Shown here in pieces: positions 46,400 through 55,542 of a stretch of DNA of 64,000 nt (within the stretch, counting starts at the first letter, position 1; the number at the start of each line of letters is the position of its first letter). The position numbers and the translations under genes were made by a program. Under the pieces are notes generated by a model that was not told the DNA's origin, made no database searches, and saw only the letters and a program-made list of their open reading frames with translations. Source of the DNA: Dactylorhiza incarnata (taxonomy: Eukaryota; Streptophyta; Magnoliopsida; Asparagales; Orchidaceae); the NCBI GenBank assembly GCA_033032865.1, contig JAWHQI010000165.1, positions 3,049,001 through 3,113,000 of the forward strand, in the 5' to 3' direction.

Positions 46400-47014
46400 A
46401 ATTATTATGTTCGGGGTCAAGCAATAGTATTGATGATTAAAAAAACATTAAGCAAAATATGCTCATATTGATTATAGCTTGATAAGATAGGGGGCGGGGA
46501 GATCTCCATTTGAAATCTCTATGATTTCCCCATAAATCTAAGACAAATACACGAATAAGCCTCTTGAATTCCCTTATCTTGCCGAGTTATTGAATTGATG
46601 TTGGAGACGTACCCTATGAACTTATTTTATGTATCATTGAGTATCATGTATTAAGTTTACACTCAATCATGTAGAGCCATCACACGTCTCGAACTTTGCT
46701 CAATCATTGATAAAGCAACAAGATTAATAGGTCGTTCGTGAACGCCCAACATCGCCTAAGGAATTTCATTTACTTCTATGTTCAAAACTAGTTCTCTTTT
46801 TCGACCATAATTGTTGTCACGTGAAACATACATTCTATGTTGGTGATATTTTTTTTCCAATTTCACTGGAGCAAAAAATGCACGTCAATGCTAAAACTTA
46901 TTCTCTATCCAGAACGTCAATCTCTTGAGGGGAAACTATATAGTACTATGTATATTATTAAAATAATATAAAGTACTAGTGGATAAAAAAATAAATACAA
47001 AATTTATATAAATT
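46400..47014. other. AT-rich intergenic sequence upstream of tRNA
   Basis: No frame of interest and no repeat ends recognised. The 30 bp before the tRNA are AT-only apart from a few bases, as is usual for plant tRNA 5' flanks. Confidence 0.45.
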
Positions 47015-47086
47015 GGTTCCATGGTGTAGTGGTTAGCACTTCAGACTTTGAATCTGGCGACCTGGGTTCGAATCCCGGTGGGACCT
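47015..47086 (+). tRNA. tRNA-Gln (anticodon TTG)
   Basis: A full cloverleaf is present. The acceptor stem GGTTCCA pairs with TGGGACC (one G-T pair). The D-arm contains GTGTAGTGGTTAGCAC (A box), the anticodon loop CTTTGAA gives TTG, and the T-arm CCTGGGTTCGAATCCCGG is the B box. No intron; CCA is not encoded; T-rich pol III terminator (CCTTTTC) directly follows. Sequence type is nuclear eukaryotic, not plastid or mitochondrial. It looks functional and reads glutamine CAA codons. Confidence 0.96.
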
Positions 47087-47809
47087 TTTCATCCGCTAAC
47101 TTAAAATAATAATAGAATTTCATTTAAATACTAGCATTAATAGAATAATTAAGCATGCAAAATTATTTTGGCAAATTATAAAAGCTATTTTTTAATAATA
47201 TTAAATAAACTAAACATAATTAAATCATCGTTAGCACTTAGCACTTCGAAAGGCACTAAATTATACCAAAGTTCAAAATAACCGTTTAATATACATATTT
47301 AGGTAGCCTTTCGGGCAACTTATCGACTCCGGTGCGGCAGCCTAAAAATGGAGTTTCCTTAAAAAGTCGTGTTTGGTTGACAAAAGCTGGAAACGGAGGT
47401 TTTAATCATCCGCATATTTCTAATATAGCAGCCAGACGTGCACGGGTTCTCCTCTTCGACCGCGCAGCAGGGATTTCGCCTTTTCCTTTTCTTTCCGCCC
47501 TAATCGCGATCTCGCAGGGCTTCTCCGCTCCCGATCTCCGACGGCGTCGACTACGCCGGCCATTCATCTTCCCTCCTGATCTCCGACGGCCACGCCTCCG
47601 CCGCCGCTTTACTTCCCTCCTGATCTCCGACGGCCACGCCTCCGCCCTTTTCCGCTGGCACATTTCCAGATCTATACCAAAAGGGCTCTCCAAACTTAGG
47701 TATATAATCTCATCTACCTCTTCTACTCCTTCATTTGCCGATTCCATGATTTCCAATGTTTTTTACTTATTTTTAATGCATCAGTCCAATGTTTTTCACT
47801 TATTTTTAG

Positions 47810-48738
47810 CGAAGGTCTGCGTGCACTACTGCGCCTTGCAGAAGATGTTATAGTGCCCCAAGATAAAGATTTTGTTAATACTCCACAAGAAATTACGGAA
47901 GAAGCACATTATATGCCGTTTTTTAATGATTGTATTGGTGCAATAGACGGAACACATGTTGATGCAAGTATTCCAGTTGAAAAACAAGTACCGTACATTG
48001 GGTGTCATGGAATTACTACACAAAATGTTATGGTGTTTGCGACTTCAACATGTGTTTTACTTTCGCCATGGCAGGTTGGGAGGGATCCGCGCATGATAGT
48101 CGGATTTTTAATTTTGCTATAAGCAATCCTAAGTATAACTTCCTGCACCCCCCCCCCCCCCCCCCCCCCCGAGGTAATGATGTTATAAATGTAGTTCATA
48201 CATTACTTCTTCTCTATTGTTTTCATTAAAATTTGTGCGTGTTAATCAACCAGGAAAGTATTATTTGGTAGACGCTGGATATCCACTGCAAAGAGGGTAT
48301 ATAAAACCATATCCAGATACACGGTATCATCTTCCTGATTTTGCTCGTGGTAATCGTCCAGTGGAGGGACTTCGAGAGATTTTCAATTAAGCACACTCTT
48401 CTCCTAGGAGTGTGATTGAACGCACTTTTGATGTATGGAAGAAAAAATGGACAATACTCCGTGATATGCTTACCTATAGTTTTGAGAAACAAACACATAT
48501 CGTCCTATCTACAATGGTTTTGCATAATTATATACGGAGACATCCATCACGTATGGATCCTGATTTTAGAGAAAGTGAGAGCCAATGTACGGGAGGCGGA
48601 GTGGGCTCACAGACACAACATGATACATGCGCTGATACATCAAGTGGTGTAGACGAGATGTTAACACTGCGTGAGTCTATAGCGCAACAACTCTATATGC
48701 AAAAAGGTAAGATTCATTCCTCATATTTTAAATTTTAA
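47810..48738 (+). pseudogene. PIF/Harbinger (ALP1-like) DDE transposase, broken
   Basis: The transposase cuts and pastes the element. In order: FFNDCIGAIDGTHVDASIP (first Asp, 47946-47948), QNVMVFCDFNM-like strand after a frameshift, GWEGSAHDSRI (second Asp near 48095), GKYYLVDAGYPLQRGYIKPYP, RSVIERTFDVWKKKW (catalytic Glu near 48418), and HNYIRRHP. A likely 80-bp intron lies at 48174-48253 (GTAATGA...CAACCAG) in front of GKYYLVD. Breaks: frameshift near 48050, a stop at about 48390 (FN then AHSS), and a 23-base C run at 48148-48170. The second protein of Harbinger (Myb-like) is not seen. Confidence 0.85.
48148..48170. repeat. Poly-C tract, 23 C
   Basis: An uninterrupted C run inside the transposase, encoding a run of prolines just before the likely intron. 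Same length as the run at 405-427. Confidence 0.9.
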
Positions 48739-49405
48739 ATTAATATAAGAATCTAATATAAATATTTTCAATTATGTAAGTGATACACCGAAATACTTGC
48801 ATGAGCTGATGGATCCGTGCGTCGATAGTTTAAAATATTTTTTTGTTATGTTGTTTTGTAATATCTGAAAAACATTGAAATTTTATTTGGTATGTAGTGT
48901 GAAGTTGGTTTTAAATGTTGAAAATGATTTCAGGTATTAAATAAATAATTTAAATTAATTACAAAAAATTAATCTAAAAAATTTCATTTTTGCCAAACAG
49001 TTTGTACAAAACAGCTTATCAAAAGCTATGCAAACTCCATTTCACACAAATAATTTTTTAACAAAACTCAGTTTTCCAGAAACAAACACTTTTACTATCA
49101 GCAGCTATTCATCAGCAACTTTTCATCAGCAACAGCTCACCCAAACTGGCCCTTAGTAGTATGATGACGGTGGAGTGTTTTCATACTCGCATTGAAATAA
49201 CTAATAATATAACAAGCTATTATTAACATTATCCATATTTATAAATGATTAGATTTACTTTATATTAGCCCTGTAGTATTTATTCTTCGCACGCCCATCT
49301 ACTTTGCGCAAGTGGGAGTTTACTTTTGAAATAAGAACACATTATTTGTCATATAAGAAAAAGAACTAATGAACAGCTGGATTATGAAACCCCAATGGCT
49401 GCCTT

Positions 49406-49626
49406 AGGCTTTATTTGGCGCGGCGGTGGCGTTTCTCCCGGCGGATGTAAACGAAGCTTTCGAACCAGAGGGCGGAGGCGGGGGATCGAAACGGAGCTTT
49501 TTGCTCCGTTTCTCATTGCCCGGCGGGTGCAAACGCGGCGAACGCCGCCGCCCGCCATTTAGTTACGCGCCTTACAGCGGCGTTTGCCGCAAACGCCGCC
49601 CGCCACCGCCGCGCCAAATGAAGCCT
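49406..49626. mobile_element. GC-rich MITE
   Basis: 221 bp bounded by 26-bp inverted ends AGGCTTTATTTGGCGCGGCG / AGGCTTCATTTGGCGCGGCG that differ at one base. The inside has further stems (GAAACGGAGC...GCTCCGTTTC; GGCGTTTGCGGCAAACGCC). No clear target duplication is visible; superfamily undetermined. The 75-codon frame within it is compositional. Confidence 0.75.
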
Positions 49627-50088
49627 TTGTTTCGCAGGTCTTCACATGAATGAATTGGTTTTTAGTGTTCAAATTTTTGTGTCAGTTTAGCGCTTTTTTT
49701 GGTAGGAATTCGCTTTCACCCAAAATCTGTGGGTTTTATTTTTAGAAAAATGACCTATCCCCAAATCCTGCCATTTTTGTTAGATTTGGGGCTCACTCAA
49801 CAACGCGCAGCCGGATATCACAATTATGCTGCCTTCCTTCTCCTCTCCGGCGACTGTAGCGGGGGAGAGAGAGAGTGAGACTCCATCCACAGGTCCTTTA
49901 AAGAATCAAAATTTCAAGAGAAGGATTTGATGCTTACAACTAGGGGTGCTTAGCTTATGAGTGCGGAAGTAAATGTCGTAGAGCGCTTCGTTGTCAAATC
50001 TTGCAAAAAATGGTGAACATTCATATATAATTTGCTATAGCGCCCACATATAAACCACGAATTTAAGGATCTAGCCCGCTTGATTCAT
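49627..50088. other. Intergenic, nothing recognised
   Basis: A short GAGA-rich stretch near 49862-49880 and no frame of note. The last 8 bp (50081-50088) are the left target duplication of the next element. Confidence 0.45.
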
Positions 50089-51199
50089 GTGGTGGACTCA
50101 GGATTTTCATCCAACCCGGGCACCATGTAAAATATATAATTATTTTCATCAAAATGAAATAACAAATATTTAAATATATGTACATCTATAATCACAAAAT
50201 CCACAACTATACATGAGCCTGAATTAAGAAATTTGGAATTATACCTGAGCAAGTGAACATGAAGTAGGAAATTTGGAACAATAAGGATCGCCTGGACTTG
50301 AAAAATTGGAGAACTGCTTGAAATAAGAAAATCTGGAATTAGGAAATCTGAAACAAAGCGGAAGAGGTAAGTCAAGTGCATCGGATTGAGAAAAATGGGG
50401 AAACCTTTTTAATCTCAAGATTTGTTTTGATTCCAAGATTTGTTTTGATTCCAAGATTTGTTTCGATCCTTTTTAATCTCCATTAATTGTAGACCATGGT
50501 TTTTCTGCTTCAGTTTATAGGTTAGAGGGGTTTCGAATAATAAATTTTGCATACTTTTCCTTTGCTCGCCAGACTCTTTCCAAGCTTTTCATTCAGTTTT
50601 CAAGCCGATTTTTTCAAATCACTACTTTCCCCAAAAATGTCCATGTTTTTCTTCAATTATCGTCAAATGCTAAACCAACCAACATGCTAAAAATTATTTC
50701 TCTAAAAATCGCTTCGTAATTTCAAGGTATTTCCTAAGCATACACATGAAGCTTGAGTTGTTGTAAGTTGAAGAAGGCATAGGAGTCGAGCAGTGTTTTT
50801 ACCTCACACTTCCTTGAAATCTGAGCATGAAAGGACCGCTTGCCGACTCGCCGTCGCCCCTCAGCCCCCTGCTTTCGCCGTCAGAGAACTAGAGAAGGAT
50901 CGCTCGCAAGTCGCACCGTCGCACGCCCACCTAGCAGTCGCCACCCCAGCCCCTGGAGAAGAATCGCCGTCGGCCCTCATCACGTCAGGAAGTATCGTCG
51001 CCAGAGAGCTTACGTGAAATCGCAAGGAGAGGATTATGGCAGGAAAAACATTGAGGTTACAGGAAATTTTGGGCAGGAAAAACGAGCGGAAAAAACATTT
51101 CGCGAAAAAATTTGACCGGGCATCAGGCAACAGTGAGATTATGCAAAATTTTCGACCCGGGCACGTGCTCGGGTGTGCCTTTTACTGGGACCGCCCCAC
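50089..51199. mobile_element. hAT-like non-autonomous element, degenerate ends
   Basis: The left end GTGGTGGACTCAGGATTTTC...CCCGGGCACC resembles the widespread plant hAT MITE end. The right end, inverted, begins GTGGGGCGGTCCCAG and has ...GTGCCCGGGTC inside. Flanks TGATTCAT (50081-50088) and TCATTCAT (51200-51207) match at 7 of 8, the hAT duplication length. No transposase is seen; GC-rich middle frames (50793-51130) lack motifs, and 50340-50460 has short direct repeats (ATTCCAAGATTTGTTTTG). The class is inferred. Confidence 0.5.
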
Positions 51200-51219
51200 T
51201 CATTCATCAACAGCATATA

Positions 51220-51840
51220 TAACTAGATCTGTCTGCCCAACAATGGCAAGAATCATACTTTACTCAAAAAATACTCATTGCATGCATCATCAAAAATGGG
51301 AAGCTAATATGTACAAATGTCTATAATATGGAAAGCTCTTATGGTCACTTGACACGACCAATTAATTTTGTGCCTATCAATGACTATAAGGGGTGGGCTC
51401 GTCCTCAAAACCTCGGTCAAAGTGCTTTCAAAGCACCTTATGAAGAAATAAATCTGAGAGATTATGGTCCTTATGTTCATGGTCCGAGTGCTATGAGAGC
51501 ACCAATAGTGAAGGTTGTTGCACCCAAGCCTAAGGAGAAAGCACTACCATGTATGTGTTGTACTCATGAGGCATCCTCATCTAGAAGGATTGCTCCTGCC
51601 AAAACTAACATTCAAAAAGTTAAGCAGGAGAATACTAAGAGAAGGTACAACAGGTTTAACTGTTGGTGTTGCGGCAAAATAGGTCACTTTGCCGTAGATT
51701 GCTGGTTCAATTCCACTTATTCCATGAGACCACAAGTTAACAATGCAAGAAAGACCGCTCGCAATGTTAATGTTCATCGTGGTGCTCAACAAACAAGGGA
51801 CCAAGGACCCAAATTAGTTTGGGCTCCTAAGGCAAAATGA
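51220..51840 (+). pseudogene. Element F: gag C-terminal part
   Basis: The open frame 51328-51840 extends upstream without a stop to about 51220, so the Met at 51328 is internal. It has a basic linker, one zinc knuckle CWCCGKIGHFAVDC near residues 113-126 of the annotated frame, and ends with KLVWAPKAK, the gag-protease border. The N-terminal particle-forming domain is absent by truncation. A WYLDSG protease follows in another frame. Confidence 0.85.
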
Positions 51841-51853
51841 TTTGTTTTTGTAG

Positions 51854-52966
51854 GAATGTCCAAAGGCCAACAAAAATCCTATCTGGTATTTGGACAGTGG
51901 TTGTTCTCGGCATATGACCGGAACTAGAAGCCTCTTACAAAATTACATTCCAGTTGAGAACGGGCCAAAAGTCATTTTTGGCGGATCTGACAGAAGAATA
52001 ACAAAAGGCTACGGTATCATTTCAAACGGTAATGTATCCTTTTCCGATGTAGCTTATGTGGAGGGCTTAGAACATAATCTTATAAGCATAAGTCAACTCT
52101 GTGATAAAGGATACGTAGTTGATTTTCGTAAAGATAAGTGTTTGATAAAGTCGGCTAAAAATCTAGAAACGATTTTATCAGGCACTCGTTGTAGAAATAT
52201 ATTTTGTTTAAATTTTCTTTGTTTATCCTCTTCTACACCAGTATATCTTTTAGCAAAAGATAGTGCATCTCTTGCTGACCAATGGCATAAGAGATTAGCA
52301 CATATAAATTTCAAAACTATAAATAAATTATTTTCACAAAACTTAGTGCGTGATGCGCCAAATATTAAGTGCATTAAAGATAGGCCTTGTCATGCTTGTG
52401 TAAAAGGCAAGCAAACAAGAGCTACCTTTAAGAGCATAATTGGCAAAGATTCAACTAGGTGTTTATACCTACTTCATATGGACTTGTTTGGTCCTTTGCA
52501 AATTAGAAGTTTAAGAGGTAAGTCTTACACACTAGTTATTGTAGATGATTACTCACGTTTTGCATGAGCATTCTTTCTAAAACACAAGTCAGATACATTT
52601 GATGTTTTCACTAAGTTTGTCAAGCAAATCCAGAATGAATTTGAATGTTCAGTGGTCAAAATTAGAAGTGACCATGGAACAGAATTTGAATATGGGACCA
52701 TGACAAAATTTTGTGAAAGCCTTGGTATCTTTCATGAGTTTTCCTCTCCTCGAACTCCACAACAAAATGGGGTAGCTGAGAGAAGGAATAGAACATTCAT
52801 TGAGGCATGCAGAACAATGTTGAGTGACACTTCACTACCCGAATACCTTTGGGCTGAAGCCGTCAACACTGCTTGCCACATGCAAAACAGAGCACTCATA
52901 AACAAGAACCATGAAAATACTCCTTATGAACTACTAAAACAAGAGAACAATCATCTCTTATTTTAG
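51854..52966 (+). pseudogene. Element F: protease and integrase, one stop
   Basis: The protease active site LDSGCSRHMTGT is at 51890 onward, then the GLEHNLISISQLCDKGY segment, then the pre-integrase HHCC finger (WHKRLAHINF... CHACVKGKQT) near 52290-52420. The core starts with MDLFGPLQ (first Asp) and VIVDDYSRF. A TGA at 52565-52567 interrupts. The core resumes with KIRSDHGTEFE (second Asp) and PRTPQQNGVAERRNRT (Glu) and ends in a frameshift near 52966. All three catalytic residues are preserved. Confidence 0.9.
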
Positions 52967-53435
52967 AATCCTTGGTAGCAAATGCTTTGTACTTAATAAT
53001 GGAAAGCATTACAAAACCAAGTTTAGTGAAAAGAGCTTTGAAGGTATTTTCGTAGGCTATAGTAGCCATAGTAGAGCTTATAGAGTTTTTAATAAGACAA
53101 CCTTGGTTGTAGAAGAATCTATTAACGTTGTATTTGATGAGACAAGCATGCTACATAACAGCTCTTCTAGTGCTTCTATTGAAGTTGCAGGTTCAAAGTT
53201 ACAAGATATAAGCTTGGATGAGCCAGTCAAAGACGATGCTCAAACCTTCATCAAGATCTCTCCCCCAACCTCAACAGTAGAAGAAGATCATATTGATGAA
53301 GAGCCAATTCTAGTGGAAGAAGACATTCCTGTAGGAGAAGATGTTCCCGATGTCCAAATTCATGCAAGGAATCTTGAATCCAGACATATGGGAGATCATC
53401 CAGTTGATCAGATCATAGGAAATCCTCAAGACTGA
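52967..53435 (+). pseudogene. Element F: integrase C-terminus and linker
   Basis: GKHYKTKFSEKSFEGIFVGYSSHSRAYRVFNKTTLVVEESINVVFDET-type sequence (start in a different frame from 52966) is the copia integrase end. It is followed by an acidic linker and HPVDQIIGNPQD before a TGA at 53433-53435. Confidence 0.82.
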
Positions 53436-53468
53436 GTAAAAACGAGAAGAGGTACTACTAACAAAAAT

Positions 53469-55024
53469 ATGTATTTGAGTTTTCTTTCACAGATTGAACC
53501 GAAGAAGTTTCAAGAAGCAAATGAAGACCCTCATTGGATAATTGCAATGGAAGAAGAATTGAATCAATTCAAGCGTTGCAAAGTGTGGACTCTAGTTTCA
53601 AAACCAAAGGATAAAAATATCATTGGAACAAAGTGGGTATACAGAAACAAGTTGGATGAAGACGGAACAATCATAAAGAACAAAGCCAGGCTAGTAGCAA
53701 AAGGTTACAGCAGTAAGAAGGGATCGACTTCGATCAAACTTATGCTCCAGTAGCAAGACTCGAAGCGATCAGGCTATTTCTAGCCTATGCTACATTCAAA
53801 GGTTTCACTGTATACCAAATGGACGTCAAGTCAGCATTCCTTAACGATAATATTAAGGAAGAAGTTTACGTATAACAACCTCCAGGTTTTGTTAATCCTG
53901 ACTTTCCTGAATATGTTTATTTATTACAGAAAGCTTTATATGGTTTGAAACAAGCTCCTCGAGCTCGGTATGAGACGGTGTCTAATTTTCTTCTTGAGAA
54001 CAAGTTCACAAGAGGAAAGATAGATAAGACATTATTTCTTAGGGAAGTAAAATACAAGATTTTGCTAGTACAAATCTATGTCGATGTCATTATTTTTGGC
54101 TCCACGGACGACAACCTTTGCAAAAAGTTCTCAAAACTTATGCAAGAGAAGTTTGAAATGAGCAGTATGGGTGAGCTGAAATATTTCTTAGGACTTCAAG
54201 TGAAACAATCTGAAGATGGAATTTTCATCTCACAGACGAAGTTCACCAAGGAGTTAATTAAGAAATTTGGAATGGGGAGTGCAACCTCTATGAGGACTCC
54301 AATGAGCTCAGCTATGTCTCTGGACAAGGATGAGAAAGGGAAACCTTTCGATGAAACCAAGTACAGGAGCATAATTGGTTCTCTACTCTACCTTACTGCT
54401 AGTAGACCTGATATAATGTTCTCTACATGTGTATGTGCTAGATATCATCATGTGAATTCTAAGGAATCTCACTATACCGCTGCAAAGCGAATTTTGAGAT
54501 ATCTTAAGGGTACACCAAAAGTTGGCTTATGGTACCCAAGAAGTAATGATAGCGAGCTAATAGGTTTTTCAGATGCTGATTTTGCAGGTAGCAGAGATGA
54601 CAGGAAAAGCACTTCCGAGACATGCCAATTTCTCGGAAGAAGACTTATTTCCTAGAGCAGCAAGAAGCAAAATTGTGTTGCAATTTCAACCGCCGAGTCA
54701 GAATATATTTCTGCAAGCAGTTGTTGCGCACAACTTCTTTGGATAAAGAATCAGCTAGAAGATTACAACTTGAAGTACAAAGACATTCCAATGTTTTGTG
54801 ACTCCTCCAGTGCTATTGCTATAGCAAATAATCCAGTCTCACACAGCCGGACAAAGCATATTGAACTACGATATCATTTCATCCGGGAGCATGTGGAGAA
54901 TGGGGACACCTACCTATGCTATGTCCCGACGGATAAGCAAATTTCGAATATTTTCACGAAGCCGCTGGATGAGACCAAGTTCTCCTTCTTCAAGACAGAA
55001 CTTGGTATGCTCAACATGGAGTGA
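53469..55024 (+). pseudogene. Element F: reverse transcriptase and RNase H, broken, catalytic Asp lost
   Basis: RT starts with EEELNQFKRCKVWTLV and IGTKWVYRNKLDEDG. There is a frameshift near 53725, then [14 protein letters not shown], a TAA at 53873-53875, and the open piece 53945-54655. The catalytic box reads YVDV (54077-54088) rather than YVDD, removing the second metal-binding Asp. GELKYFLGLQVKQ and GSLLYLTASRPDIMF follow. RNase H has SDADFAGSRDDRKSTSETCQFLG, a TAG at 54653-54655, then AESEYISASS, CDSSSAIAIANNPVSHSRTKHIELRYHF, FTKPLDETK and the TGA at 55022-55024. Inactive. Confidence 0.9.
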
Positions 55025-55542
55025 TAATCAAGTCAGAAATGAGGCCATGAAGAGATGAAGAATTTCAAATGTTCTGATTGTCAAGGACACAAAATTTACT
55101 TTTCGAGAAATGGTGTTCTCTGATGAAACTGGCTAAGGATAGCATTTTTTTGAGAAAACATTTTATTTCTCGAGAATTGGGTAGTCCCTCGAGAAATAAC
55201 CAGGCTCAGATGAATCTGCTGAAGCTCTTAATTTTCTCTAGAGATCAAAAATCTCTCACATAATGGATCTTTTTGTAGAAAATCAAAAATGTCTACTTTC
55301 GAGAAGTCGAAAAGGCAGGTACGTTGGTTTTATTTTTTTAGATATTAAGAAAATTCATAAAATATTAAATAAAATCAAAACTATAAATAGAACATCAAGA
55401 ATGACTTAATGTTCACGCAAACCCTTTCTCGTTCTTCTCGAAAGCCCCTCTACTGTTCATCGTCTCCTCGCGACATCCAATCTCCAGTTCATTTCATCTC
55501 GCGATTTCTGCCAGCAAACGCAAGTTCGACAGCTTTGTTTCG
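55025..55542 (+). other. Element F post-pol tract with CTCGAG motifs
   Basis: Noncoding. Between about 55097 and 55310 it has TTTCGAGAAAT, TTTCTCGAGAAT, CCTCGAGAAAT and TTTCGAGAAG copies, the same motif as in its LTR (58684-58965) and in element E. A TATA-like CTATAAATAG at 55381-55390 precedes the extra reading frame by about 150 bp, so a separate transcript is possible; this is inference. Confidence 0.6.

Larger units (their letters stand above)
47362..49152 (+). mobile_element. PIF/Harbinger transposon, degraded
   Basis: The right end reads ...CACCCAAACTGGCCC followed by TTA (49153-49155). The left end, after TTA (47359-47361), has GTGTTTGGTTGACAAAAGCTG, partly matching the inverse of the right end (GTTTGG core). 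A TTA target duplication and such ends are standard for PIF/Harbinger. It encloses the transposase remnant below. The upstream part has GC-rich ~45-bp repeats (CTCCGACGGCCACGCCTCCGC) at about 47530-47650. Confidence 0.7.

Noticed and set aside
47015..47086. Organelle-derived tRNA
   Set aside because: Sequence and flanks fit nuclear tRNA-Gln; plastid tRNA-Gln differs and no other organelle sequence adjoins.
47332..47853. 173-codon frame rich in Arg/Pro
   Set aside because: It crosses the Harbinger left end and GC-rich 45-bp repeats; no domain, and the transposase lies in another frame.
51187..51191. GGGAC as a left target duplication matching GGGAC after the F LTR (59817-59821)
   Set aside because: It falls inside the end of the hAT-like element and F lacks its 5' LTR, so a five-base match is probably chance.
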